Shown piece after piece: positions 17,204-26,108 of a stretch of DNA of 64,000 nucleotides (position 1 is the stretch's first letter; each line of letters opens with the position of its first letter). The notes beneath the pieces are model-generated. The model saw only the letters and a program-made list of their open reading frames with translations, did not search any database and was not told where the DNA came from. The stretch covers positions 868,001 through 932,000 of the forward strand of contig NZ_CP036426.1 in NCBI RefSeq assembly GCF_007752535.1, given 5' to 3'. This DNA comes from Tautonia plasticadhaerens (GTDB lineage: Bacteria; Planctomycetota; Planctomycetia; Isosphaerales; Isosphaeraceae). Position numbers and translations under genes: made by a program.

Positions 17204-20200
17204 ATGGACACCCCGATTCAAGTCGACCTGGGCCGGATCGCGCAAGATTTGCAGATCCGGAGGATTCAGGTCGAGAGCGTCGTGCAGTTGCTCGACGAGG
17301 GCAACACCGTCCCCTTCATCACCCGGTATCGCAAGGAGCGGACCGGGAACCTGGAGGAGACGGCCATCCGCGAGATCCAGCGCCGGGTCGGGCGCCTCAG
17401 GGAGTTGGCCGAGCGCAAGGAGACGGTCCTCCGATCCATCGAAGCCCAGGGGAGATTGACCGAGGAACTGGCCGAGGCGATCCGACGCGCCGACTCTCCC
17501 CAGCGGCTGGAAGACCTGTACCTCCCCTTCAAGCCCAAGAAGAAGACCAAGGCCGGCGACGCCCGGGAGAAGGGCCTCGAGCCGCTCGCCCTCCGCATCT
17601 GGAACCGGGACGAGACGCTCACCGACCTCCGGACCGCCGCGGAGGCCTTCGTCGACCCCTCGAAGGGGGTCGATTCGGTCGACCAGGCGATCGAGGGGGT
17701 CGGCCACATCCTGGCCGAGTCGATCAGCGAGCTGGCCACGGTCCGGGATGCCATCCGTCGCGTCGTCTGGAGGCTCGGCCGGGTCGTCACCCGCAAGGCC
17801 GACAACCTGCCCGACGGCCAGGGCGTGAAGTACTCCGACTACTTCGAATACTCCGAGCCCCTCGGCCAGGTCCCCCCCCACCGCGTCCTCGCCATCAACC
17901 GGGGCGACAAGGAAGGCCCGCTGAAGGTCAAGATCGAGGTCCCCCGGGACGACCTGGAACGCACGATGCGCGCCCAGCTGCCGCTGGAGGACCACCCCCA
18001 GTCCGAGGCATTCACCAACGCGGCCTTCGACGCGCTGGACCGCCTGCTCATGCCGAGCCTGGAGCGGGAGGTCCGCCGGGAGCTGACCGAGCGGGCCGAG
18101 CTGCACGCCGTCGAGGTGTTCGCCCGCAACCTCCGCAGCCTGCTGCTGCAGCCGCCGATCTCCAAGCAGACGGTCCTCGCCGTCGATCCCGGCTTCCGGA
18201 CCGGCTGCAAGGTCGCCGTGCTCGACCCCCATGGGACCGTCAAGGAGCACGGCGTCGTCTTCCTGATGCCGGCCCACCGCCGGGCCGAGGGGAAGCGGTA
18301 CATCAAGGATCTCGTCGGCCGTCACGAGGTCGAGGTCATCGCCATCGGCAACGGCACCGCCAGCCGAGAGACCGAGGAGTTCGTCGTCGAAGTCCTCGAG
18401 GAAGGGACCAGGTTCCACGAGATGGCCCTCCGAGGCGAGGAGTACGTCCCGCCCCCGCCCGAGGTGCAGGACCTCCCCCCCCTGCAGGCCCCCGAGACGT
18501 TCGGCTCCGGCCTCGCCGATCCGGCGACCGGCATGACCACCGAAGCCGAGTCGACGAGCCCGCCCCCGCCCCCGGAGGCCGAACAGCCCGACAACTCCCA
18601 GGGGGTCCCGGCCGAGGGACATCCCACCGCCCCGGTGGCCGGGGACGTCCCGGAGACCCCCGGGCCCACCGCCCCCGGGCCCGACCCGGAGCTACCCCAC
18701 CCCGCCCGGGAAGTCGACTCGGCACCCGACCCCTCCCCCGAGGAATCGCCCGACGCGCCCGCCGGATCGGCCGCCAACGGCGACGGGGACCATGGCCGGA
18801 CCTCCCGCCCGGATGAGTCCGCCGAGGCGCTCCCCCCCCTCTCCGGAGGTGCCCCGGACGATCTCCCCCCGATCCGGGGGGGGGCACCTACCGACGACGA
18901 GTCTCGCCCCGAGCCCGACCCCCAGGATCCCCCCCCCTCAGGCCCCAAGCCCGACCTCCCCGCCGAGCCCGATCCCGGCGCCAACCCGGCCGACGAGCCG
19001 ACCGGCTCCCCCGAGCACGACGCCGAGCAGCCCGGCCAGTCCTCCTACGACGTCACGCCGCCGCCCGAGGGCCCCGACGCGTCCCGGGCCATGGCCGAGC
19101 AGCCCGCCGTCGCCCAGCATCTCGACACTACTCCCCATGCCCCCGCGGCGGGCACTCCTCCCGAGGAGTCCCCGGACGAGCCGACGAGCGCTTCCTCCTC
19201 ACCGTCGAGCATCGTAGCCCCCGATCCCGCCCCTGGGGCGCCGGAATTCGTGCCGGACCCCTCGGCCATCGAGGCCCCCACCGGCGCGGGCCCGGGTCCG
19301 GAGCCGTCGACCCCCGGCGAGGGGACGGCGTCCGAGGCCCCCTCGGGACCGCCGTTTGACCACGCCGACCCGGCCGAGGCCGAGGTCGCCCGGGCCGAGG
19401 CCGGGGGCGGCGAGATCGAGGCCGCACCGCTCCCGGGCGAGGCCCCGGATCCCTCCTCCTCGGCCGGCGCCACCGCCGAAGGCCAGCCCGCCGGCACCTC
19501 GGTGGTCGACCTGACCAAGCCGCCGGTCGGCTCGGGCACCAAGCCCGCCAAGGGACAGCAAACCGGCAAGAAGCAGCGCGACCGCGACCAGCGGCCCAAG
19601 CCGAAGGGCCCGCCCCCGCCGCCGATGCCCCACGCGGCCGACCCGATCCTGGCCAGGCTCTCCTACGTCATCGTGAATGAGGCGGGGGCCAGCGTCTATT
19701 CGGCCAGCCCGATCGGCAAGGAAGAGTTCCCCAGCTACGACGCCACCACGAGGGGGACGATCTCCATCGGCCGTCGGCTCCAGGATCCCCTGGCCGAATT
19801 GGTCAAGATCGAGCCCCAGAACATCGGCGTCGGCCTCTATCAACACGACGTCGGCACGAAGCAGCTCAAGGACTCGTTGGAGTCGGTCATCGAGAGCTGC
19901 GTCAATTACGTCGGCGTCGACCTGAACTCGGCCAGCGTCCCGCTGCTGAGGCACGTCTCCGGCCTGAACTCCTTGACCGCCCGTCGGTTGGTCGAGTACC
20001 GCCAGCAGCACGGCCCCTTCGTCAGGCGCGATCAGATACGGCAGATCGAGGGGGTCGGCGACGTCACCTTCACCCAGGCCGCCGGCTTCCTCAAGGTCCT
20101 CGAGGGGGAGAACCCCCTGGACCGGACCTGGGTCCACCCCGAGAGCTATCCGGCGGCCGAGTCGCTCCTGACGAGGCTCGGATTCGACCTGGGCACCCTG

Positions 20201-21277
20201 CTCGACCGCGAACGCCTGACCGCCCTCCAGGCCCGGCTCGGCGAACTGAGGGAGAAGCCCGAGGAGCTCGCCGAGCTCGCCAAGGAACTCGAACTCGGCG
20301 AGCCGACGCTCGTCGACATCATCGAGGCCCTCTCCCGACCCGGCCGGGATCCCCGCGAGGACCTGCCCAAGCCGGTCTTCAAGAAGGGCTTCCTCAAGCT
20401 GGAGGACCTTCAGGCCGGCATGGAGCTGCGGGGCACGGTCCTCAACGTGGTCGACTTCGGCGCCTTCGTCGACATCGGCCTGAAGGACTCCGGCCTGGTC
20501 CACATCAGCCAGCTCGCCAACCGGTACGTCAAGAGCCCGCACGACGTGGTCAGCGTCGGCGACGTGGTCACCGTCTGGGTCCTCAGCGTCGATCAAGACC
20601 GGAAGAAGGTCTCCTTGACGATGGTCCCCCCCGGCACCGAACGCCCCCGGGGCCGAGGCCATGGGCACGGAGACGGCGGCGAGGGCGAGGCCCGAGGCCA
20701 GGGCCAGGGCCGACCGCCCCGGGGCCGGGGTCGAGGCCGAGGCCCCGGCCATCCCCCGGAGGGGCAGGCCGCCCCGACCGAGGGGGCCGCACCCTCCGCC
20801 GAAGGAGGGACCACCGAGCGTCGCCCGGGCACCGGACGGATCCCCGGACCACCCCTGCGAGCCCAGCAAGGCCCTCGCGGTCGAGGCGGCCGGGGAGGCC
20901 CCGGAGGCCCTGGAGGCCCCGGAGGAGGCGGACGCGGTTTCGGCCGGGGAGGGCCCGGTGGTCGCGGGGGGCCCGGCGGCGGTCGTCCCGACCAGGCGGC
21001 CCCGCCCCCGCCCCGCCCGTCCCAGCCCCGAAAGCCCGCCCCACCCCCCGAGCCGCTCTCGCAGGACGCCATCAAGGGCTCCGTACCGCTCCGCTCCTTC
21101 GGCCAGTTGGCCCAGCTCTACAAGACGCGCACCCCGGACGACCCGGAGCAGGGAGATGAGCCCCAGCCGGCCCCGCCGCCGACGGCGACGACCACGGGCC
21201 AGTCCACCCCTCCCCCGGCCGATCCGGCTGCCCCCGAGTCGTCGACACCCCCCGACGAGTCGAAGCCGGACGCGTGA
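17204..21277 (+). CDS. tex: Tex-like S1 RNA-binding protein with a large internal insertion and RGG tail
   Basis: Homolog of Tex, a nucleic-acid-binding factor linked to transcription and RNA handling. Order: helical N-domain (about 1-310), RNase H-like YqgF domain from about 322 (TVLAVDPGFRTGCKVAVLD), helix-hairpin-helix region (about 900-990, SGLNSLTARRLVEY), S1 domain (about 1062-1140, GTVLNVVDFGAFVDIG). Usual Tex proteins are near 750-800 residues; this one has 1,357. Two parts explain the excess: about 410 Pro/Glu/Ala/Ser-rich residues (about 400-812) inserted within the YqgF domain, between EVLEEGTRFHE and LSYVIVNEAGASVYSA; and a C-terminal RGG/Gly-rich tail (about 1146-1286) with a short conserved-looking end (PLRSFGQLAQLYKTR). 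ATG 17204 was chosen because the family begins there and AGGTGG precedes it. Confidence 0.93.
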   Translation: MDTPIQVDLGRIAQDLQIRRIQVESVVQLLDEGNTVPFITRYRKERTGNLEETAIREIQRRVGRLRELAERKETVLRSIEAQGRLTEELAEAIRRADSPQRLEDLYLPFKPKKKTKAGDAREKGLEPLALRIWNRDETLTDLRTAAEAFVDPSKGVDSVDQAIEGVGHILAESISELATVRDAIRRVVWRLGRVVTRKADNLPDGQGVKYSDYFEYSEPLGQVPPHRVLAINRGDKEGPLKVKIEVPRDDLERTMRAQLPLEDHPQSEAFTNAAFDALDRLLMPSLEREVRRELTERAELHAVEVFARNLRSLLLQPPISKQTVLAVDPGFRTGCKVAVLDPHGTVKEHGVVFLMPAHRRAEGKRYIKDLVGRHEVEVIAIGNGTASRETEEFVVEVLEEGTRFHEMALRGEEYVPPPPEVQDLPPLQAPETFGSGLADPATGMTTEAESTSPPPPPEAEQPDNSQGVPAEGHPTAPVAGDVPETPGPTAPGPDPELPHPAREVDSAPDPSPEESPDAPAGSAANGDGDHGRTSRPDESAEALPPLSGGAPDDLPPIRGGAPTDDESRPEPDPQDPPPSGPKPDLPAEPDPGANPADEPTGSPEHDAEQPGQSSYDVTPPPEGPDASRAMAEQPAVAQHLDTTPHAPAAGTPPEESPDEPTSASSSPSSIVAPDPAPGAPEFVPDPSAIEAPTGAGPGPEPSTPGEGTASEAPSGPPFDHADPAEAEVARAEAGGGEIEAAPLPGEAPDPSSSAGATAEGQPAGTSVVDLTKPPVGSGTKPAKGQQTGKKQRDRDQRPKPKGPPPPPMPHAADPILARLSYVIVNEAGASVYSASPIGKEEFPSYDATTRGTISIGRRLQDPLAELVKIEPQNIGVGLYQHDVGTKQLKDSLESVIESCVNYVGVDLNSASVPLLRHVSGLNSLTARRLVEYRQQHGPFVRRDQIRQIEGVGDVTFTQAAGFLKVLEGENPLDRTWVHPESYPAAESLLTRLGFDLGTLLDRERLTALQARLGELREKPEELAELAKELELGEPTLVDIIEALSRPGRDPREDLPKPVFKKGFLKLEDLQAGMELRGTVLNVVDFGAFVDIGLKDSGLVHISQLANRYVKSPHDVVSVGDVVTVWVLSVDQDRKKVSLTMVPPGTERPRGRGHGHGDGGEGEARGQGQGRPPRGRGRGRGPGHPPEGQAAPTEGAAPSAEGGTTERRPGTGRIPGPPLRAQQGPRGRGGRGGPGGPGGPGGGGRGFGRGGPGGRGGPGGGRPDQAAPPPPRPSQPRKPAPPPEPLSQDAIKGSVPLRSFGQLAQLYKTRTPDDPEQGDEPQPAPPPTATTTGQSTPPPADPAAPESSTPPDESKPDA

Positions 21278-21304
21278 ACTCCTGACGCGTCATCCCTCAG
21301 GACT

Positions 21305-21343
21305 CAGGCCCGTCCCGGCCCGATCGGTCCGGGGCCGGGCCTG
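21305..21343 (+). terminator. nested stem-loop after the Tex-like gene
   Basis: CAGGCCCG (21305-21312) pairs with 21336-21343, and an inner CCCGG/CCGGG pair extends the stem. It starts 27 nt after the stop. No T-run. Confidence 0.55.
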
Positions 21344-21390
21344 CGTGCAGGCCGGATCCGGTCCGGACTAACCCACCTCCGCGCCCGACC

Positions 21391-21418
21391 TTGGCCTTCG
21401 GCCTGCAGCGCCTAGAAT
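21391..21418 (+). promoter_or_regulatory. candidate promoter of the FtsX/LolD-type pair
   Basis: TTGGCC (21391-21396), a 16-nt spacer and TAGAAT (21413-21418), 72 nt upstream of the permease start. The -10 matches consensus at 5 of 6 positions and the -35 at 4 of 6. Confidence 0.45.
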
Positions 21419-21489
21419 TCTCGGCGGCCGCTGGCCCGGCCCGATCCGCTGACGATCGACCACGCAACCGTGAGTGACCGACCCCCACC

Positions 21490-22767
21490 ATGTGGCGTTT
21501 CGCCTGGAAAAACCTGCTCACCCGACCGTTGCGCACCACCCTGGCCCTGGTCGGACTCTCCATCCCCATCCTCGGGGTGCTGGGCCTCTACAGCGTCTCG
21601 GGGGGGCTGAAGAATCTCGTCGACGACACGCTGGAGAAGATCCAGGGGGTGGTCGTCCTCCGGGAGAATGCGCCGAGCCCGGTCTTCAGCAGCGTGGATC
21701 CCGCCTACGTCGATCGGATCGCCGCGATCCCCGGCGTCCGGGCCGTCGCGCCGGAGGTCTGGGGCATCCCCCCCACCGTCGAGGGCTCCAGCCTGATGAC
21801 CAGGGCGGTCTCCGGGGAACTCGGCGGCCTGCTCAGCGGCGAGGGCGACCGGGAGCGCATGGAGCGCAGGATGCAAACCATGTTCGACGCGATCGTCCTC
21901 TCCGGGCAAGACATCCCGTCGCACATGGACCTGAACACCGCCGTCTTCGCCAACGCCATGGTCCCACCGGGGCAGGGGGGGGGGCGGTTCCTCGACGAGT
22001 CGGACATCGGCGAGAACCACATCGTCATCAGCGCCAAGATCGCCGAGAACCTCGCCTCCCCCGACGGCACCCCGAAGCGGGTGGGCGACACCCTCCGCAT
22101 CGGCTCCGACCCCGAGACGGCCGACGTCTTCGAGATCATCGGCATCTACAACACCGGTTCGATGTTCCTCGACGTGGTGATGATCACGGACATCGACGTC
22201 GCCCGCCGGGTCCTCAAGGAGCGCGAGGACAAGATCTCCAACATTTACGTCGAGTCCGACGACCCTCGACGCATCAACGAGATCGCCGCCGCCATCGAGG
22301 CCGAGCTGCCCGACGTCGACGCCCGCGAGATGGACGAGCTGGCCTCGGATTTCACCCGACTGCTCGGCGACCTGGACAAGTTCCTGCTGATGATCGTCAG
22401 CCTCGCGCTGCTCGTCGGCGTCGTCGGGATCGTGAACACGATGCTCATGAGCACCACCGAGCGGTTCGCCGAGTTCGGCGTGCTCCGCACCAATGGCTGG
22501 TCCCGGGGCGACGTGCTGCTGCTGGTGACGGCCGAGAGCGCCTACCTCGGCCTTTGGGCCGGGCTGGTCGGCTGCGGGCTGTCGATGATCCTCGTCGCCA
22601 TCGGCAATCAGTTCGTCGGCGGCGGCCTGAAGCTCGCGCTCGGCCCCGGCCTGATGGCCTTCGGCCTCGGGCTGTCCGTGGTCATGGGCGTCCTCGGGGG
22701 GCTCTATCCGGCCTGGCGGGCGTCTCGGCTGGTGCCGATGGACGCCATCCGCCTCGGCGCCCACTGA
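21490..22767 (+). CDS. FtsX/MacB-type ABC transporter permease
   Basis: A 425-aa inner-membrane permease: one transmembrane helix near the N-terminus (residues about 15-37), a periplasmic domain of about 250 residues (MacB_PCD-like), then three helices in the last 150 residues (segments LLMIVSLALLVGVVGIVNTM, AYLGLWAGLVGCGLSMILVA and GLGLSVVMGVLGGLYPAWRA). This is the LolC/MacB/FtsX topology, used for mechanotransmission and lipoprotein or small-molecule export rather than import. It pairs with the ATPase 46 nt downstream. Only one permease type is present, so a homodimer is likely. Confidence 0.9.
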   Translation: MWRFAWKNLLTRPLRTTLALVGLSIPILGVLGLYSVSGGLKNLVDDTLEKIQGVVVLRENAPSPVFSSVDPAYVDRIAAIPGVRAVAPEVWGIPPTVEGSSLMTRAVSGELGGLLSGEGDRERMERRMQTMFDAIVLSGQDIPSHMDLNTAVFANAMVPPGQGGGRFLDESDIGENHIVISAKIAENLASPDGTPKRVGDTLRIGSDPETADVFEIIGIYNTGSMFLDVVMITDIDVARRVLKEREDKISNIYVESDDPRRINEIAAAIEAELPDVDAREMDELASDFTRLLGDLDKFLLMIVSLALLVGVVGIVNTMLMSTTERFAEFGVLRTNGWSRGDVLLLVTAESAYLGLWAGLVGCGLSMILVAIGNQFVGGGLKLALGPGLMAFGLGLSVVMGVLGGLYPAWRASRLVPMDAIRLGAH

Positions 22768-22813
22768 TCTCCCCCCGATCCACACCGCCGAAGCCAGCCA
22801 GAGGCGACCCCCG

Positions 22814-23515
22814 ATGATCGACGTCCTCGACGTGACCAAGACCTACCGCCGGGGAGAGCAGCAGGTCGACGCCCTCCGGGGGGTCACCTGCCACATCCCC
22901 CGCGGCTCCTGCGCCTTCATCGTCGGCCCGTCGGGGTCGGGCAAGAGTACCCTCCTGTACCTGCTCGGGGCCCTCGACCGCCCCGGCGGCGGCTCGATCC
23001 GCATCGAGGGTTCCGACCTCACCGCCATGTCCGAACCCGAGCTGAACGCCTACCGGCGCGACCACATCGGCTTCATCTTCCAGTCGTTCAACCTGATCAA
23101 CAATCTCACGGCGATCGAGAACGTCCTCATCCCCTTCCTGCCCCGGGGCATCACCCCCGAGCAACGCGAGCGGGCCGAGCGGCTCCTGGGCGAGGTCGGC
23201 CTCGGCGACCGGACGCACCATCGCCCCCGCCAGCTCTCCGGCGGCGAGCAGCAGCGCGTCGCCATCGCCCGGGCCCTGATCAAGGACCCGGTCCTCGTCC
23301 TCGCCGACGAGCCCACCGGCGAGCTCGACTCGAAGACCGGGGACGAGATCTACCGGATCCTCCGCCGCCTCCAGGCCGAGCAATCGACGACCCTGGTCGT
23401 CGTCACCCACGACCGCCGCTTCATCCGCCCCGACGACATCGTCCTCGAGATCCAGGACGGCCTGCTCCGCACCGACGCCCAACCCCAGCCCGGCCACCTC
23501 GCCGAGGCCCGCTGA
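22814..23515 (+). CDS. LolD/MacB-type ABC transporter ATP-binding protein
   Basis: A 233-aa ATPase with Walker [10 protein letters not shown], signature [15 protein letters not shown], Walker [14 protein letters not shown] and the switch His in VVTHD. The TGELD variant and short length are those of the LolD/MacB/FtsE group. It works with the permease encoded just upstream, and together they form a complete transporter. No outer-membrane or periplasmic partner is next to them, so whether it releases lipoproteins or exports another substrate is open. It converges on the cupin gene with 10 nt between the stops. Confidence 0.94.
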   Translation: MIDVLDVTKTYRRGEQQVDALRGVTCHIPRGSCAFIVGPSGSGKSTLLYLLGALDRPGGGSIRIEGSDLTAMSEPELNAYRRDHIGFIFQSFNLINNLTAIENVLIPFLPRGITPEQRERAERLLGEVGLGDRTHHRPRQLSGGEQQRVAIARALIKDPVLVLADEPTGELDSKTGDEIYRILRRLQAEQSTTLVVVTHDRRFIRPDDIVLEIQDGLLRTDAQPQPGHLAEAR

Positions 23516-23525
23516 CCGCCGCCGA

Positions 23526-24026
23526 TCAGCGCGTCAGCCGGGCGATCACCCCGGCGTGCTCCGGGTATCGCCGGGTCAATTCGTCCCGATCGGCCAGCTC
23601 GAAATCGGCGAAGTCGAATCCGGGGGCCACGGTGCACCCCACCAGCGCATACTCACCCGGTCCATCCACCGTCGCCCCGAACCAACATCCCGCGGGCACC
23701 ACCGCCTGGGGACGTTGCCCGGCGTCCAGGTCCAGGCCCACGCGATGCGCCCGATACGCCCCGCCGGGCTCGATCACGTGGACCGTCAGCGCCGAGCCCG
23801 CGTGGAAGTGCCAGACCTCGTCTGACTTCAGGCGGTGCAGGCTCGAGTACTCCTCGCCGGTCAGCAGGAAGTAGATCGCCGTCGACGCCGGCCGAGGGGC
23901 CCCATACCTCCCGCCGAGGATCCCCCCCTCGAGCCGATCGGCCGATCGGTACGACTCCCGGAAGTAACCCCCCTCGGGATGGGGCTGGAGGCCGAGGCGG
24001 TCGATCCAGGTGTTTGCATTTGTCAT
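23526..24026 (-). CDS. cupin domain protein (DUF985 family)
   Basis: A 166-aa single-domain cupin of the DUF985/Cupin_5 type. The family opening HPEGGYFRESYRS, the segment STAIYFLLTGEEYSSLHRL and the metal-site stretch SDEVWHFHAGSALTVHVI are all present; later come VPAGCWFGATV and CTVAPGFDFADFELADRDEL. Cupins of this group fold as beta-barrels, and their substrate is generally unknown. GAGGAA precedes the ATG at 24026. It is divergent from the esterase gene at 24222, with a 195-nt spacer that shows no clear promoter. Confidence 0.9.
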   Translation of the reverse strand: MTNANTWIDRLGLQPHPEGGYFRESYRSADRLEGGILGGRYGAPRPASTAIYFLLTGEEYSSLHRLKSDEVWHFHAGSALTVHVIEPGGAYRAHRVGLDLDAGQRPQAVVPAGCWFGATVDGPGEYALVGCTVAPGFDFADFELADRDELTRRYPEHAGVIARLTR

Positions 24027-24221
24027 GGGTTCCTCGCAGGTTCGGATCGGGCCCGAGCCGGGCCGGGCGGCGACGCGGGCCCCGAAACCCGACGGCCCGC
24101 ATTCTAACGGGCGGTCCCCCGCGACACACCCCCGGGACGACGGGGGACGGTTGCCATCCGTCGCGGGGGCCGGGACAATCGCCGGATCGAACGACCCGAC
24201 GACCGCCGAGGCCCGCCCCCC

Positions 24222-25064
24222 ATGCGACTCCCATGGATCGCCGCACTCCTGATCGGCCCGATCCTGCCGGCCGCCCCCGCCCTGGGCGACACGCCCGAGC
24301 CCTCGGTCGCCGACGTCTCCTACTACGGCGAGGCAGCCCCGGATGCCTACGCCGCGGAGCGTTGTCGGCTCGACGTCTTCCGGCCGGAGGGGGTCGACGG
24401 GTATCCGAGCGTCGTCTTCTTCCACGGCGGCGGCCTGCGCGACGGCAGTCGGCGGGCCGGCGACCTGCTCGCGGCGCGGTTCCTGCCCGAGGGGATCGGC
24501 GTGGTGGTGGCCGACTATCGCCTCTCGCCCAGGGCCGAATGCCCGGCGTACGTCGAGGACGCCGCGGCGGCCGTGGCCTGGACGCTCGATCACATCCGCG
24601 ATCTCGGCGGCGATCCCGACCGCGTCTTCGTCTCCGGGCACTCCGCGGGCGGCTACCTCGCGGCGATGGTCGGACTCGACCCGCAATACCTCGTCCGCCT
24701 CGACCACGACCCCGCCGAGCTGGCCGGGTTGCTGCCGATCTCCGGGCAGATGATCACGCACTCGACGGTCCGGGCCGAGGGGGGCATTCCCGAGGATCGA
24801 CCGATCATCGACGCCTTCGCCCCCGCGTTTCACGTCCGGCCCGATGCGCCGCCGATCCTCTGCCTGGCCGGCTCGGACGACCTCCCCGCTCGGGCCGAGG
24901 AGAATCTCTACTTCGTCGCCGCCCTAGAGGCCGCGGGTCACTCCCCGTCCCGCTGCCTGATCGTCGACGGCAGGGACCACGGCTCGATCTACTCCCGGAT
25001 GGCCGACGCCGACGACCCGGCGGCCGAGGCCATGCTGGCCGTCATCCGGGGTCCGAATCGCTGA
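24222..25064 (+). CDS. secreted alpha/beta hydrolase (carboxylesterase-like)
   Basis: A 280-aa exported hydrolase with a signal peptide (IAALLIGPILPAAPALG). The oxyanion block is FFHGGG, the nucleophile elbow GHSAGG, and the acid and His lie in CLAGSDDLPAR and DGRDHGSIYS. This set is characteristic of the hormone-sensitive-lipase/BD-FAE-like esterases. The likely action is hydrolysis of acyl or acetyl esters, perhaps on plant or algal polysaccharides, but no carbohydrate gene is nearby to support this. Convergent with the quinone oxidoreductase gene. Confidence 0.85.
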   Translation: MRLPWIAALLIGPILPAAPALGDTPEPSVADVSYYGEAAPDAYAAERCRLDVFRPEGVDGYPSVVFFHGGGLRDGSRRAGDLLAARFLPEGIGVVVADYRLSPRAECPAYVEDAAAAVAWTLDHIRDLGGDPDRVFVSGHSAGGYLAAMVGLDPQYLVRLDHDPAELAGLLPISGQMITHSTVRAEGGIPEDRPIIDAFAPAFHVRPDAPPILCLAGSDDLPARAEENLYFVAALEAAGHSPSRCLIVDGRDHGSIYSRMADADDPAAEAMLAVIRGPNR

Positions 25065-25111
25065 CCCCTCGCGCAGCCGTCGGGGCGTCTTCCCGGGAGA
25101 AGAGGCACGGC

Positions 25112-26101
25112 TCAATCGCCCATCATCAGGACCACCTTGCCGAATCCCCGGTTCGACTCCATGTGCGATGCCGCAGCGACCACCTCGTCCAAAGGGAAGG
25201 CCCGGTCGACGACGGGCATGACCGTCCGGCGTTCCAGCCACGGGACCACCCGATCGGCGAAGCGACGCGTCGCGGCGATCTTCTCCTCGATCGGGCGGGC
25301 GCGGAGTGTCGTCCCGACGAGCCGGGCCCGCTTCGCCAGCAATTGCGATAGGTCCAGTTCCGCCTTCCTCCCGCCGAGCAGGCCCACGACCACCAGCCGG
25401 CCCTTCGTCGCAAGCGCGTCGAGGTTGGCCGACAGGTAGGGGCCGCCGACGTGGTCGATGATCGCCGGCACCCCCTCCCCCCCGGTCCGATCCAGGATGA
25501 CCTTCGGGAACTCCTCGGTCGAGGTGTCGATGCCGACATCCAAGCCGTAGGCCCCGGCCCGCTCCAGCTTGCTCGCCGTCCGGGCGGTGCCGAAGGTGGG
25601 GCAGCCCATCGCCCGGGCGATCTGGAGCGCCGCCGAGCCGACCCCGCCGCCGACGGCGTGGATCAGCACCGCCTCGCCCGGCCGCAGCTCGGCCTGCAGG
25701 TCGATCGCGTCGAAGGCCGTCAGGAAGACCTCCGGCACGGCGGCGGCCTCCGCCCAGTCGAGGTTCGCCGGGATCCGGACCAGCATCCGCTCGGGGACCG
25801 AGACGTACTCCGCCAGCCCCCCGCCGCCGACGATGCCGAAGACCCGGTCGCCCGGCCGGATCGACCCGATCGCGTCGGGGCCCTTGTTCTCGACCTCGCC
25901 CGCGAATTCCAGCCCCGGGACGTCCGGGGGGCTTCCCGGGGGCGCGGGGTACATCCCCCGGGCTTGCAGCGTGTCGGCCCGGTTCAGGCCCGAGGCCCGC
26001 ACCCGGACCAGCACCCGATCCCCCCTCGCCTCCGGCCGGGGGACCTCGCGGACCTCCAGGACCTCGGGGCCCCCGGGGCGGGTGATGACGACGGCTCGCA
26101 T
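25112..26101 (-). CDS. NAD(P)H:quinone oxidoreductase (PIG3-like, MDR family)
   Basis: A 329-aa medium-chain dehydrogenase without the structural zinc Cys cluster. The N-terminus MRAVVITRPGGPEVLEVREV, the segment ASGLNRADTLQARGMYPAPP and the NADPH loop HAVGGGVGSAALQIARAMG match the quinone oxidoreductase group that includes human TP53I3 (PIG3). It probably reduces quinones or alkenals in the cytoplasm. Its start lies 7 nt after the stop of the HGSNAT-like gene, so both are surely on one transcript with the FG-GAP gene. Confidence 0.92.
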   Translation of the reverse strand: MRAVVITRPGGPEVLEVREVPRPEARGDRVLVRVRASGLNRADTLQARGMYPAPPGSPPDVPGLEFAGEVENKGPDAIGSIRPGDRVFGIVGGGGLAEYVSVPERMLVRIPANLDWAEAAAVPEVFLTAFDAIDLQAELRPGEAVLIHAVGGGVGSAALQIARAMGCPTFGTARTASKLERAGAYGLDVGIDTSTEEFPKVILDRTGGEGVPAIIDHVGGPYLSANLDALATKGRLVVVGLLGGRKAELDLSQLLAKRARLVGTTLRARPIEEKIAATRRFADRVVPWLERRTVMPVVDRAFPLDEVVAAASHMESNRGFGKVVLMMGD

Positions 26102-26108
26102 GTTCGCC

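Noticed and set aside
19199-20869. 556-codon minus-strand frame opposite the Tex-like gene
   Set aside because: It mirrors the Tex sequence and has no recognisable domain; the Tex domains on the plus strand are clear.
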